Under the pieces are notes generated by a model. That model was given only the letters and a program-made list of their open reading frames with translations, was not told where the DNA came from and made no database searches. Position numbers and translations under genes: made by a program. This document shows, one piece after another, positions 24,858 through 34,385 of a stretch of DNA of 64,000 nucleotides. The stretch's first letter is position 1. Every line of letters starts with the position of its first letter. The stretch is from Oscillatoria nigro-viridis PCC 7112 (GTDB lineage: Bacteria; Cyanobacteriota; Cyanobacteriia; Cyanobacteriales; Microcoleaceae): the NCBI RefSeq assembly GCF_000317475.1, contig NC_019729.1, positions 758,501 through 822,500 on the forward strand. Direction: 5' to 3'.

Positions 24858-24923
24858 CAAGCATCCAGGATACAAGCCCCCGGATTCATCCGTCCAGAAA
24901 TAAAAAACCTGTATCCGATCGAG
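24858..24923 (-). repeat. Dispersed element related to IS605 left end, copy 2
   Basis: Inverted copy of 19268-19338: AAGCATCCAGGATACAAGCC... to AAAAAACCTGTATCCGAT. It contains GGATACAAGCCCC (24868-24880), the complement of the 13-mer at the IS605-like left end. Confidence 0.7.
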
Positions 24924-25024
24924 GAGCCCCCGAATTTATCGGTGGGGTCAATGCTTCAATCTAAAATCTCAAATCTCAAATCTAAAATCGATTGACGCAC
25001 CGAACCCAAGCGAGGCTAATTCAA

Positions 25025-25684
25025 TCAAATCACACTGGCAAACAACTCCTCAAAACTCTTTTGCGGAGCCTCCGACTTCGCCACAATTTCCACAACCTTG
25101 TTGCGAGAAGCCGGCTGAAACAGCGCCTCCACGCACACTTGGGCTACCTTGGTGCGGGGAATGCTGCTCTCAAACATTTTGTCCGCACCAGTCATGACGA
25201 TCGCATCTGAATTATCCTCATTTTTGAGACCGCCCGGACGGACAATGGTATAAGTCAATCCGCTTTTTTGCAAATACTCCTCAGCTTGTTTCTTCCAAAC
25301 CAAAATCAGCCAGAACAAATTCAGCGGGTGAAAAAACTGAGAGACGCACAGAGAAGTCACAAGCACAAAATGCTCAATGCCCTTAGCCTTAGCTGCATCC
25401 ACCAAATTTTTAGTACCTTCAAAATCCACCTTGTAAGGCGCTGTCGGGTCAAAACCAGGGGCCGCCCCTGTCGCGCACAGCAATACCGTACTATCGCCGA
25501 TGGCATTGCCCAGGGAAGTTGCATTTAATACATCCCCGGTCACTAACTCAGCCTCCGGTGGTAAAATTTGTCTGGCTGTGTCTAGATTTCGGACTAAGGC
25601 GCGCACGGGAATACCTCGCTTGACTAATTCTGCGACGATGCGGCGGCCAGTCTGACCTGTGGCTCCTGCTACAAATGCTTTCAT
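25025..25684 (-). CDS. NmrA/YbjT-like NAD(P)-binding atypical SDR
   Basis: 219 residues. The dinucleotide-binding motif is AGATGQTGRRIV at residues 6-17, with ALVRN after beta-2. The SDR family 5 pattern continues with DVLNATSLGNAI, VDFEGTKNLVDAAKAKG and TIVRPGGL. It lacks a YxxxK catalytic pair at the canonical place, as expected for the atypical group that includes Ycf39 and the Tic62 N-terminus. It is probably a soluble NADP-binding protein or reductase. The substrate is unknown. Confidence 0.85.
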   Translation of the reverse strand: MKAFVAGATGQTGRRIVAELVKRGIPVRALVRNLDTARQILPPEAELVTGDVLNATSLGNAIGDSTVLLCATGAAPGFDPTAPYKVDFEGTKNLVDAAKAKGIEHFVLVTSLCVSQFFHPLNLFWLILVWKKQAEEYLQKSGLTYTIVRPGGLKNEDNSDAIVMTGADKMFESSIPRTKVAQVCVEALFQPASRNKVVEIVAKSEAPQKSFEELFASVI

Positions 25685-25801
25685 AAGTCGAGTTATGCTG
25701 AACTAGGGTAAGTTTTGTTACTATCAATTTCTCAATTGTAGGGAGGAAACTCCCTTAACACATCCCCAACCGGATCGGTGCGTATTACAGGAGAGTATAG
25801 G

Positions 25802-26515
25802 ATGAAGCAAGATTCCGCTGAATATCAAACTTTTGAAGCTTCTGACGAAAATTACTACCCAGATGTGAGTTTCCGACAGCCAGAAAGTGGAAGCGCGGAT
25901 GCACCAGAGGAAGTTGAGCCGATTTGGTTTCAGACGCATTTTGAAGACAGCATGGAGATGTACGCCGATGCGGAGACGGTGGCGAAGCATTTGAACAACC
26001 ACAAGACTTGGTTTTGCCAGTGCGCTTCGCCGATGAAGGCCGAGCCGATCGGAGAAAACGGCTATGATTTATTAATCGGGCGTTTTGGGGCTTTCGGCTA
26101 CCGCGTTGAAGCGAGAATTGGTTTAGAGTTGCTGCCGCCGGATGCTGAAGGCTGCTATTTGATTCAGACTATTCCGGTTCCGGATTATACCTCGCCTGGG
26201 TATGAAGTGGATTTTCGATCGGCAATGAAGCTAGTGGAGATACCGTCTCAGGAGTTTGCCGCCGATTGGCCGAGTGCGGAACGTGCTAAGCTGCCGCCTG
26301 CGATTACCAGCGCTACGTGGAAGCTGGATTTGGCTGTGGGAGTTTGCTTTCCCAAGTTTATTCGATCGATGTCTCAACCTTTGATAGAAAAAACCGGCGA
26401 TGCGCTTTTGGAAAAAATCATCAAACAAGTTAACCGGCGCTTGACTTATAAAACTCAGCTTGTTTTTCACGAAAGTTTGGGCATTCCTTTTCCAAAAAAT
26501 CCTAAGAAACATTAA
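25802..26515 (+). CDS. DUF1997 family protein
   Basis: 237 residues from ATG 25802, which has a good CAGGAGAGTATAGG ribosome site; the upstream GTG at 25778 is inside that leader. It matches the DUF1997 family of cyanobacteria and plastids: FEDSMEMYADAETVAKHL, WFCQCASPMKAEPIGENGY, LQTIPVPDYT-like and TYKTQLVFHESLGIPFP. The fold is expected to be START/SRPBCC-like, but the function is unknown. No membrane segment. Divergent from the SDR gene with about 115 bp between. Confidence 0.82.
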   Translation: MKQDSAEYQTFEASDENYYPDVSFRQPESGSADAPEEVEPIWFQTHFEDSMEMYADAETVAKHLNNHKTWFCQCASPMKAEPIGENGYDLLIGRFGAFGYRVEARIGLELLPPDAEGCYLIQTIPVPDYTSPGYEVDFRSAMKLVEIPSQEFAADWPSAERAKLPPAITSATWKLDLAVGVCFPKFIRSMSQPLIEKTGDALLEKIIKQVNRRLTYKTQLVFHESLGIPFPKNPKKH

Positions 26516-27383
26516 CAATACTTACGCTCTAACCTGTTGTGCATTTAAATTGTATGTTAAGTGCAGGATCTCCTGCCCACCCCACAAGAGTCAAGATTTA
26601 TTTTACTCTGCAATTTAAATGCGGCTTAGCTTAACTCACATTTGTAGGGTGTGCACTGCACACCTTACTCATAAGTGCGATCGTAATAAATCATACCATT
26701 TGATATTTTAGACTTCGGCGTGAGCGCTCAGTCGCACAATTTTAGATTAAATTATGGGGAATAACTGATTGTGTATGAGTTGGGATCGCGAGCCGACAGT
26801 TGCTTTTTTGAAACTGATATCACTGTCTCCGGGTGCTTAGGGCGCGCCTTATGCCTATGTTTTTGAATCCAACACTTGCTTGAGCAGTTAATCCAAATAA
26901 CCAAGTTATTGCTAATAAAATTTAAGGGTAAGGTCGTGATTGCATTTTGACATATAGCAATCCTTGCAGGAGTCGTAAATTTTTTACCCCACTCCAACCC
27001 TCTGCGAACCCGCTGGGAGTCCGTAAGAAATTCACAAATGATGCGAGGATTGCTATATGCTGATTTCCGATCACCGTAATTAGTTTTTATTATGGGTCAA
27101 TTTAGCACAGGGTTGGACACAATAGTTTCAAGTCAGATGCCATCAACTTCGACAGCATTGTTATTAAAAGATGCTCTTTCTGCGATAATGCTTTCCCTCG
27201 TTATTCCCTGATGATTAAGCCGTGTAGCCGATGCAGTTCAAAGCTGGCTCCGATCGTCCTCGGAAACCAGCAAGTGTCTCAGATCACAAGGCCGATCGAT
27301 CCCTCTCACTGCCAAAAAACCTAAAATTATGTCAAATTAAGTAATGAGTTATACAATAACCCTTGCCATATCCCTAGAAAGTT
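26516..27383. other. Long intergenic region with repeats
   Basis: 868 bp. A GGTGTGCAGTGCACACC-type palindrome sits at about 26647-26663, and a 105-bp inverted element at 26953-27057. From 27060 to 27383 there is mixed, unrepetitive sequence that should contain the promoter of the hybrid kinase gene. An 81-codon minus frame (26752-26997) runs into the repeat and is rejected. Confidence 0.55.
26953..27057. repeat. 105-bp element with TATAGCAATCCT inverted ends, copy 1
   Basis: Ends TATAGCAATCCT and AGGATTGCTATA are perfect inverted repeats. The interior includes TTGCAGGAGTCGTAAATTTTTTACCCCACTCC (in parts) and CGAACCCGCTGGGAG. The copy at 35741-35844 has the same parts in the opposite orientation. 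Confidence 0.8.
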
Positions 27384-29597
27384 ATGACAACGAAACTAAG
27401 AGCTACACACACAGAGAAAATGGAGAGAGACTTGCACCAGTTGAGGGCAGACCAAGAACTGATTCTCAACCAAGTAGACAATGCGATCGCTCTGTTCGAC
27501 TCGTCTGACTGCTTAGTTTTGTTTAACAAAAAATTGGCGGGAATCTGGGGACTGTCCCCAGAATGGCTGGAAACAAAGCCGAAGTGCCACTTGCTGTTTG
27601 CGGAAATTGTCGATCGGGGTTACTTGTCCCTTCAGCAGTGGCAAGAGTTTCAGCAAGCACTCGAAAAATCTCAGCATGAAAGTTTATCATTTTATTTCGA
27701 GCAATCCAATGCGGTTTGTTTGGAGGTGTGCGCCACGATTACCAACAGCGGCGGACGGCTGTTTACCTTTCGAGACGTTACGGTATACCAAAACTCCCAA
27801 GCTAGCTTGAACGCAGAAGTCAGGCGGCTGAGATTTCTTTTAGGTTTAACCGAACGCCTGCAAAAATCTGACAGTTTGCAAGAAATAGGTCAGTTTGCCC
27901 TCACCTATTTAGTAGGGGCAATGAATGCAGCTTTCGGAGATGTCAAGGTGATTAACGGCAAGGGAAACGACCGGCAAGCGTCGGGGATTTGCAACCAAGT
28001 TTCCGGTCAATTTTTGGCTACTTACGGGGAACCCGTAGTCGCAGGAATGCAAGAATTGCTCGACCAAGGCATTCCCTACGGCATCGGTTTGCTGTGGGAA
28101 GTGGTGAAAACCGGTAAACCTTTGTTCGTAGAGGATTATGCCCAACATCCCAATGCCGTGCCAGAATTTCGGCATCCGGGAATTGGACAACTGGGCATTT
28201 TTCCGATCGCAGCCACCGACGGTACAATTATTGGCGTACTGACGCTGGAGTCCCGCAACGTCAAAAAACTGCAAACCGCCCTCAACCAAGAAGTGCTGGA
28301 GGCTGCTTGCCGGACTTTGGGGGCGGCGATCGAGCGGGCTCAGACACAAGAAAACCTGCGCCAAGTTAACGAACAATTAGAGTATTCTTCTCAGTTGAAA
28401 TCTGAGTTTTTAGCATCAATGTCCCATGAATTGCGGACGCCTCTTAACAGCATTCTCGGCTTTTCTGACTTGCTGCTGCGGCAAACGGCCGGACTGTTGA
28501 GCGATCGACAAATCAACTATTTAGACCTGATCGAAAAAAGCGGCCAGCACTTGTTGCAGTTAATTAACGATATTCTCGATCTTTCTAAAATTGAAGCGGG
28601 GAAAGTAGAACTCAATTTACAACCGGTTCGCGTTCACGAACTCGCGACAGACTGTATAAAAATGATGCAGCCGCGGGCAGACAAAAAGCGCATCAGTTTG
28701 TCTTTAGAATTCGACTACCGCATTACTAAAGTTTGGATCGACGAACGGCGAGTGCGACAAATTGTGATTAATTTACTTTCCAATGCCATCAAATTTACCC
28801 CAGAACAAGGACAAGTTAAACTCAGCGGGCGTCTGGTCTACGGCAGTGAAATAGACGGCGACTACCGGCCGGATTGTTCTCCTGTAAATGCCAGCACTCC
28901 TTATTTTTGTTTTGAGGTGAAAGACTCGGGGATCGGCATTCCTCAAGACCGCTGGCACTTGCTATTTCGACCTTTTCAACAGGTCGATTCTTCCCTGACT
29001 AGGCGGCACGAAGGTACAGGTTTGGGTTTGGCTTTGACTAAGCGATTGGCCGAATTGCACGGGGGGACTGTTTCTTTTCAATCTGTTTGCGATCGGGGAA
29101 GTCTTTTCCGGGTTTGGCTGCCTTTGACGGAGATGCGTCAACAGTTGGGAAACTTTGCTTCTTGTGCTTTGGATACCAAGTTAGTTCCTGCTTCTGCGAT
29201 TGCTTTACCCATTGCCAGGAAGCGGATTTTGATTGTTGAAGACCAGCCTTTTAACCAAATGTTAATTTCTGAGGTGATGGAATTGGAGGGGTACGGGGTA
29301 GAGATACTCGCGGATGGTTCGGCAATGGTCGATCGTATTCTCGCCGCCTCAGCAGCCCCGGAGTTGCTGCCGGATTTGATTTTGATGGACATTCAGTTGC
29401 CGGATGTTGACGGCTTTGAGTTGATGCGCCGAGTTAAAGCAGATCCTGTCTGGGATTCGATACCGATGATTGCGGTGACGGCGATGGCGATGCCCGGTGA
29501 CCGCGATCGATGTTTGGAAGCTGGCGCTTCTGCTTATTTGAGCAAGCCGCTGGATTTGAATTTGACGATCGCTACTGTCCGTTCTTTTCTGGGCTAA
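27384..29597 (+). CDS. Hybrid sensor histidine kinase (PAS-GAF-HisKA-HATPase-REC)
   Basis: 737 residues. A PAS-like domain lies at about 20-130 and a GAF-like domain at about 150-325; HisKA follows with the phospho-accepting His near 348 (SMSHELRTPLNS), HATPase_c with LLSNAIKFTP, DSGIGIP and GTGLGLALT, and a C-terminal receiver with the acceptor Asp near 669 (LILMDIQLP) and Lys in YLSKPLD. No membrane segments are seen, so it is cytoplasmic. The GAF domain lacks an obvious bilin-binding Cys, so I do not call it a phytochrome. It is followed 230 bp later by a receiver-adenylate cyclase, a likely phosphotransfer partner. Confidence 0.92.
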   Translation: MTTKLRATHTEKMERDLHQLRADQELILNQVDNAIALFDSSDCLVLFNKKLAGIWGLSPEWLETKPKCHLLFAEIVDRGYLSLQQWQEFQQALEKSQHESLSFYFEQSNAVCLEVCATITNSGGRLFTFRDVTVYQNSQASLNAEVRRLRFLLGLTERLQKSDSLQEIGQFALTYLVGAMNAAFGDVKVINGKGNDRQASGICNQVSGQFLATYGEPVVAGMQELLDQGIPYGIGLLWEVVKTGKPLFVEDYAQHPNAVPEFRHPGIGQLGIFPIAATDGTIIGVLTLESRNVKKLQTALNQEVLEAACRTLGAAIERAQTQENLRQVNEQLEYSSQLKSEFLASMSHELRTPLNSILGFSDLLLRQTAGLLSDRQINYLDLIEKSGQHLLQLINDILDLSKIEAGKVELNLQPVRVHELATDCIKMMQPRADKKRISLSLEFDYRITKVWIDERRVRQIVINLLSNAIKFTPEQGQVKLSGRLVYGSEIDGDYRPDCSPVNASTPYFCFEVKDSGIGIPQDRWHLLFRPFQQVDSSLTRRHEGTGLGLALTKRLAELHGGTVSFQSVCDRGSLFRVWLPLTEMRQQLGNFASCALDTKLVPASAIALPIARKRILIVEDQPFNQMLISEVMELEGYGVEILADGSAMVDRILAASAAPELLPDLILMDIQLPDVDGFELMRRVKADPVWDSIPMIAVTAMAMPGDRDRCLEAGASAYLSKPLDLNLTIATVRSFLG

Positions 29598-29608
29598 CAA
29601 TAATTATT

Positions 29609-29630
29609 TGCAGTTCCAGCACTGCAATTT
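29609..29630 (+). terminator. Possible terminator after the hybrid kinase
   Basis: TTGCAGT and ACTGCAA (29609-29615 and 29621-29627) form a 7-bp stem with a short loop, followed by TTT. The T-run is short, so termination is possible but weak. Confidence 0.35.
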
Positions 29631-29827
29631 ATGATAATTGATAACAACAAAGGTTAAACTCAATAGTAGATAAATATCTATATGACTTGCCCGCACTTGC
29701 CTCCGAAAGCCTGTTCCTACGAAAAATATCGAGTTTAGTAAGGAGAAATATACGAATCAACCAGTTTTCGAGCTTCCCCACGCGCCACTCCCGATCTAAA
29801 TTCAATATATTATATATATCATTTTCC

Positions 29828-31285
29828 ATGTCAAACAAGTCGCCCTGCATCATGTTGGTTGATGACGAGCCAGCTAATCTGACTTTACTGGAAGAGTTAT
29901 TGCACTTGAAAGGATACGCTACAGTATCAGCGCTATCTGGCCATGAAGCGCTCTCGCTTGCCCGCGCCTCTCGACCCGATTTAATTTTACTGGATATTAT
30001 GATGCCGGAGATGGACGGTTTTGATGTTTGCGAGATCCTGCGGAAGGATAGGGCGTTGCAAACTGTACCGGTGATTTTTTTAACTGCCCTCGACGACGAT
30101 ACCTCTCGCATCAAAGGGTTAGAAATGATGGCCGATGATTATTTGACAAAGCCTTTTAACAGTCGTTTGTTGCTGGCAAAAGTTGAAAATATTTTGCAGT
30201 TAAGCAAAATGCGATCGCAAGCTGTATCTTCCCAATTCAACCAGCAGGTAAAAGAGCAAAGCAAGCGCCAAATCGCCGCAGCTTGGGAGGCAAACGAATA
30301 TCTTTCAGAAAAATTTCAGCTATTTGTGCCGGAGCAGCTTCTCGAACGAATTGCGCCGCAAGGAATAGAATCTATTCAGTTGGGCAATGTCACAGAAGAA
30401 GAGCTGACTGTTTTATTTTGCGACATTCGCGGGTTTACTGCGATCGCCGAATCTCAACAAGCTCGCGAGACTTTTGAATGGTTGAACGCTTTTTTTACTC
30501 AAATGAACGAGTGCATAACGTCTCACGGCGGGTTTATTGACAAATACCTAGGCGATGCAATCATGGCAGTATTTGACAAGCCAAATTCTCACGCCATGGA
30601 TGCGATCGAAGCTGCAGTAGCAATGCAAGAAACCTTGCAAGAATTTAATGCCAGTCGCCACCAATACAATTTAGAATCTCCCGTCAATATTGGTACGGGA
30701 ATTAACACAGGTATCGGCATGATCGGCACTTTAGGTTCCGATCGCCGCATGGACTCTACAGTCATCGGCGATGTAGTAAATACAGCTTCTAGGTTAGAAA
30801 ATTTAACTAAAATATACGGCTGCCAAATTATTGTTAGCGAAAATGCGATCGTTCATGCGAGAGAATTTCTAAATGGCATAAGTTCCAACTCCCACTCAAA
30901 AGAAAGTCTATTATTAAAGTGCGACTTAGAAGTGGAAACACAGCAGACTATTATTTCTACTTCTGCGGCGACTGCTGGAGACAGCGATTTGCCAAGCAAC
31001 AATTATTACTATCGCTGGATCGATCGAGTAACGCCGCGCGGCAAGCAGCAAGCTATTGAAATCTACGAAATCTGGAGTGCCTCATGTCCAGACTCGGAAG
31101 CAAAGCAGCTTACCCAGGGTTTATTTGACAAAGGAATTCAAGGATGGCAATCCGAAAGATTTGTCGCCGCCTTGGGATATTTTCAGCAACTAATCGAACA
31201 AAACCCTGCTGATACAGTCGTCCGTTTTTATATAAATCGCTGCCAGGAAAAACTAGGTTTTCTACCTGCAAATAGCAGTTCATAA
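29828..31285 (+). CDS. Response regulator with class III adenylate/guanylate cyclase domain
   Basis: 485 residues from ATG 29828 (MSNKSPCIMLVDDEPAN); the in-frame upstream extension to 29687 has no domain character. The receiver has Asp12/Asp13, acceptor Asp56 (LLDIMMP) and the DYLTKPF lysine. The class III cyclase domain begins near 190: FCDIRGFTA (first metal Asp), IDKYLGDAIMAVF (second metal Asp and the Lys expected for adenine recognition), and IGDVVNTASRLE. cAMP is therefore the likely product. The last ~70 residues look TPR-like (FVAALGYFQQLIEQNP). Phosphorylation by a hybrid kinase such as its neighbour may control cAMP output. Confidence 0.93.
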   Translation: MSNKSPCIMLVDDEPANLTLLEELLHLKGYATVSALSGHEALSLARASRPDLILLDIMMPEMDGFDVCEILRKDRALQTVPVIFLTALDDDTSRIKGLEMMADDYLTKPFNSRLLLAKVENILQLSKMRSQAVSSQFNQQVKEQSKRQIAAAWEANEYLSEKFQLFVPEQLLERIAPQGIESIQLGNVTEEELTVLFCDIRGFTAIAESQQARETFEWLNAFFTQMNECITSHGGFIDKYLGDAIMAVFDKPNSHAMDAIEAAVAMQETLQEFNASRHQYNLESPVNIGTGINTGIGMIGTLGSDRRMDSTVIGDVVNTASRLENLTKIYGCQIIVSENAIVHAREFLNGISSNSHSKESLLLKCDLEVETQQTIISTSAATAGDSDLPSNNYYYRWIDRVTPRGKQQAIEIYEIWSASCPDSEAKQLTQGLFDKGIQGWQSERFVAALGYFQQLIEQNPADTVVRFYINRCQEKLGFLPANSSS

Positions 31286-31321
31286 AGATTTAACTTTTAG
31301 GGCAGGCTAGAAGCCCACCCC

Positions 31322-31342
31322 GCAATAGTTTAAAGCTATTGC
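31322..31342. repeat. Short perfect hairpin between convergent genes
   Basis: GCAATAG-TTTAAAG-CTATTGC. It lies between the convergent cyclase and hisG genes and could help end transcription, though neither strand has a T-run directly after it. A GTCAACC-type heptamer stretch follows at about 31465-31490. Confidence 0.5.
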
Positions 31343-31565
31343 AAAAGTCGCTAACTATCCTGCATTGCATCTACATTGCGTCTGTGCTTTCCCTATCATA
31401 TCAAATCCGTTAGCATCGGAATAGTAAATTCGAGTTCACTGTTCACGGCGTTGAGGGTTGACTGTTCACCGTCAACCGTCAACCGCCAACATCATGTATG
31501 AGTGTAACCGGAAATGATATCAATGAAAGATTTATGCCATAAGTCTACTCTAATTTAAGTTAGCA

Positions 31566-32210
31566 TCAAACAGCCGTCAAAACTTGCTCTCTCAACTTCC
31601 CGATCAACTCATTCACCCCCCCCGCATTCAAACGGTAACTCAGAGGATGACCGATCAAATAAGCCGAACTTTCAAACAAAACATCAATTTCCACCAAACC
31701 ATTTTCCCGCAAAGTTTTGCCAGTCGAAACCAAATCCACAATTGCCTCCGACATACCCGTAATCGGCCCCAACTCCACAGAACCGTAAAGCGGCACAATT
31801 TCCACCGGCAAATTCAAATTGTGAAAATATTCCCTGGCACAGTGTACGAACTTAGAAGCAACTCTACCGTGAGGAGGTAAATCGACTGTTCGCCGATAAG
31901 AACTAGATTCCTTCACCGCCACAGACAGCCGACACTTGCCAAATTTTAAATCAATTAAATTGGCAACTTTCGGCTTTTTTTCCCGCAAAACATCATAGCC
32001 AGCAATCCCCAAATCCGCTTGACCGTATTCCACATAAACCGGCACGTCGTGCGTCCTTACTAGCAAAGCTTTGGCAGTGCCCGTCGGGTCATATATTTGA
32101 AGTTGTCGGTTAGAGGAATCGAGAAAAGCACTGAAGTCTAATCCAACCGATTTAAACAGCCGAATGCTATCTCCTAACAATCCGCCTTTGGGAAGTGCAA
32201 CAGTAATCAT
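31566..32210 (-). CDS. hisG: ATP phosphoribosyltransferase, short form
   Basis: 214 residues, the short HisG type, which needs the regulatory subunit HisZ for activity and feedback control. Features are the N-terminal [29 protein letters not shown], and the PRPP-binding loop [16 protein letters not shown]. It catalyses the first step of histidine synthesis, joining ATP and PRPP. hisZ is not in the window. The upstream region is AT-rich. All key segments are intact. Confidence 0.95.
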   Translation of the reverse strand: MITVALPKGGLLGDSIRLFKSVGLDFSAFLDSSNRQLQIYDPTGTAKALLVRTHDVPVYVEYGQADLGIAGYDVLREKKPKVANLIDLKFGKCRLSVAVKESSSYRRTVDLPPHGRVASKFVHCAREYFHNLNLPVEIVPLYGSVELGPITGMSEAIVDLVSTGKTLRENGLVEIDVLFESSAYLIGHPLSYRLNAGGVNELIGKLREQVLTAV

Positions 32211-32408
32211 GTCAATTTTTAGAGTGTAAATTTCTCAAGTTGGGAAGGGGGCGATCGCGGTACAAGCAGAAACAGCTTTTACCAAACTCAGAATAACACA
32301 TATAGTTCACAGCTAAAAATAAATTTTGGGTATTGCTCGATCCTTTGTTTGGGTATATATTATATTTAGTAAGTTTTTATTTAGTCGCGTTTTTCAATAG
32401 CAGTCTGT

Positions 32409-32675
32409 ATGGAAAACAATCAAGAGTTTGAGAGTCAACAATTTGACGGAAAATTTCACAGTGTAAACCCGGATTCCCTCAAAAAAATTACAGTAGATGA
32501 AATCCTCTCAGGCGGTGGTGTAGAGCCCGAGGAAATGCACTATACAGTGGCCGTACCTACCGCTAACGATGCCAAAATCCACAGAGACAGATCGTTAGAT
32601 GCCAAATCAAGTGTGTTCGATACAGCCCCCCGATCGAAGTTTGCAGAAAAACGCGGAACGCTGGGAGGTTGTTAA
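32409..32675 (+). CDS. Small hypothetical protein ending in GGC
   Basis: 88 residues (MENNQEFESQQFDGKFHSVNPDSLKKITVDEI...). The N-terminal half is acidic and the C-terminal half basic, ending KRGTLGGC. No membrane segment, signal peptide or known domain is visible. It has an ATG start in an AT-rich region; codon use is like that of neighbours. The ending resembles a leader peptide superficially, but there is no modification or export gene nearby, so no function is suggested. Confidence 0.5.
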   Translation: MENNQEFESQQFDGKFHSVNPDSLKKITVDEILSGGGVEPEEMHYTVAVPTANDAKIHRDRSLDAKSSVFDTAPRSKFAEKRGTLGGC

Positions 32676-32871
32676 TGTAAAATGCTTGCAGAGGCTGGTG
32701 CAGAAAACGGGCCGATCGCGCGTTAGCGTTAGCTTTCGCGATCCGAAGGAAAGCCCGCCCCTACGGGGGCTACGCCAACGAAGAGGATCGTCATTTAGTC
32801 TCACGCCTTTGTGTATTCAACTCTAAAACTTAAAATTGCACGGACGATAGGAAATAGCTAACAGCTACATT

Positions 32872-33522
32872 ATGACCAAATTGACTCTGGTAATCGGCAA
32901 CAAAAATTATTCCTCTTGGTCGCTGCGCGCTTGGCTGGCGATGAAACAAGCTGGACTGGAATTTGCCGAGGTGAGAATCCCCTTAGACTGGCCGACAACC
33001 AATGAAGAAATTCGGCGCTATTCTCCCTCGGGAAAAGTGCCAGTTTTAATCGACGGCGACTTGAAAGTGTGGGAATCTTTAGCAATTTGCGAATACGTTG
33101 CAGAACGCTTTGCAAATGATTTGTGGCCGGCGGATGTAGCGGAACGGGCGATCGCCCGTTCCATCTGTGCCGAAATGCACGCAGGGTTTCCAAATTTGCG
33201 CGAAAATATGCCGATGGACTGCCGCAACCGCTATCCGGGAGAAGGGATGACTCCCGGTGTCGAAGCAGATATCGATCGCATCTTTGCCATTTGGCGCGAA
33301 TGCCGCCAAAAATTCGGGACAGGCGGCAATATGCTGTTCGGAAAATTCACAGTTGTTGACGCTATGTTTGCCCCAGTTGTGATGCGTTTTGTCACCTACG
33401 GAGTCAAGTTAGATTCAGTAGAAAAAGCTTATGCGGATGCGATTTTGGCCTTGCCTGCCATCCAGGAATGGGTAGCAGCAGCTTGCAGCGAAACAGAAAG
33501 TATTCCACACATTAAAATCTAG
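32872..33522 (+). CDS. Glutathione S-transferase family protein
   Basis: 216 residues. The N-terminal thioredoxin-like domain has the NYSSWSLRAWLAMK start with a probable catalytic Ser, the cis-Pro in SGKVPVLID and the glutathione-binding E-S in VWESLAICEYVAE. An all-helical C-terminal domain follows. It probably conjugates or reduces substrates with glutathione in the cytoplasm. It is upstream of rppA in the same direction, 52 bp apart, and the two may be co-transcribed. A copy of the CGCCCCTACGGGGGC repeat lies just before the gene (about 32755-32790). Confidence 0.9.
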   Translation: MTKLTLVIGNKNYSSWSLRAWLAMKQAGLEFAEVRIPLDWPTTNEEIRRYSPSGKVPVLIDGDLKVWESLAICEYVAERFANDLWPADVAERAIARSICAEMHAGFPNLRENMPMDCRNRYPGEGMTPGVEADIDRIFAIWRECRQKFGTGGNMLFGKFTVVDAMFAPVVMRFVTYGVKLDSVEKAYADAILALPAIQEWVAAACSETESIPHIKI

Positions 33523-33574
33523 GAAAAATCAGTTTACTTAACCTAAAATCTCAAATCTCAAATTTGAAATCAGG

Positions 33575-34261
33575 ATGCGGATTCTTTTAGTTGATGATGA
33601 AGTTGAGTTAACTGACCCTTTGAGTCGAGTCTTAACCCGCGAAGGTTATACAGTTGATGTGGCATTTGACGGAGCAAGTGGCAGCAATTTAGCAATGCAG
33701 GGCAATTACGATTTGCTAATTTTGGATTGGATGCTGCCGAGACAAACTGGACTGGCAATTTGCCAGAAGTTGCGATCGCAAGGACGGAATACGCCAGTGC
33801 TATTTCTCACCGCCAAAGATACCGTAGACGATCGCGTACAAGGACTCGACGCCGGTGCAGACGACTATTTAGTCAAACCTTTTGAACTGCGAGAACTGCT
33901 AGCCAGAGTCCGCGCATTGCTGCGGCGGCCTCCTACTTTTGATGCCGAGGTTGCTGTCGGGCGGCTGCAAGTTGCAGATTTACAGCTAGACTACGACAAT
34001 CAATTAGCTTATCGGGGCGATCGTACAATTGATTTATCAGAAAAAGAATGTCAGTTGTTAGAATACTTAATGCGCCATCCCGGTCAATTGCTAACACACG
34101 AACAAATCCACCAATTTTTGTGGAGTGAAGCAGAAAAACCCAGCAGCAATGTATTAGCAGCTCAAATTCGCCTGCTGCGCCGCAAAATAGAAGCCCCCGG
34201 CGAATCGGTGCTAATTCACACAGTCTACGGCAGAGGCTATCGCTTTGGAGAAGCCAATTAA
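33575..34261 (+). CDS. rppA: OmpR/PhoB family response regulator, RppA-like
   Basis: 228 residues. The receiver has Asp7/Asp8, acceptor Asp51 (LLILDWMLP), Thr79 (FLTAKD) and Lys101 (YLVKPFELR). A linker and a winged-helix Trans_reg_C domain follow (LSEKECQLLEYLMRHPGQLLTHEQI ... RLLRRKIEAPG ... VYGRGYRF). The sequence fits the RppA/NrsR type of cyanobacteria, linked to redox and nickel control in Synechocystis. The usual kinase partner RppB is not adjacent, so its partner here is not known. The gene name is a family-level assignment. Confidence 0.85.
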   Translation: MRILLVDDEVELTDPLSRVLTREGYTVDVAFDGASGSNLAMQGNYDLLILDWMLPRQTGLAICQKLRSQGRNTPVLFLTAKDTVDDRVQGLDAGADDYLVKPFELRELLARVRALLRRPPTFDAEVAVGRLQVADLQLDYDNQLAYRGDRTIDLSEKECQLLEYLMRHPGQLLTHEQIHQFLWSEAEKPSSNVLAAQIRLLRRKIEAPGESVLIHTVYGRGYRFGEAN

Positions 34262-34285
34262 AAATAATAGACATTGTAAAAAAAT

Positions 34286-34338
34286 CCTTGTTCCCTCTTC
34301 CTTCTTCCTTCTTCCTTGTTGCCTCTTCCCTCTTCCTG
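34286..34338. repeat. Heptameric CTTCCTT-type tandem repeat
   Basis: Pyrimidine-only stretch of about seven imperfect 7-base units (CTTCCTT, CCCTCTT) between rppA and the convergent phosphoesterase gene. STRR class. Confidence 0.8.
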
Positions 34339-34385
34339 CGGCTGTATTATTTATTATCGGGAAAGTATGCACCCTAAACCAGCCT

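Larger units (their letters stand above)
24571..25024. other. Intergenic region made of repeats
   Basis: 454 bp between two minus-strand genes. In order: a GTAGGGTGCGTCAG half-repeat (24646), a composite palindromic element (24687-24818), the inverted copy of the IS605-related element (24858-24923), and a heptameric tract (24959-24990). Nothing else was recognised. Confidence 0.65.

Noticed and set aside
26752..26997. 81-codon minus-strand frame
   Set aside because: Its first part is the 105-bp repeat element, and the rest has no similarity or ribosome site.
27384..29597. Phytochrome or cyanobacteriochrome identity for the hybrid kinase
   Set aside because: The GAF region lacks a convincing chromophore-binding Cys motif.
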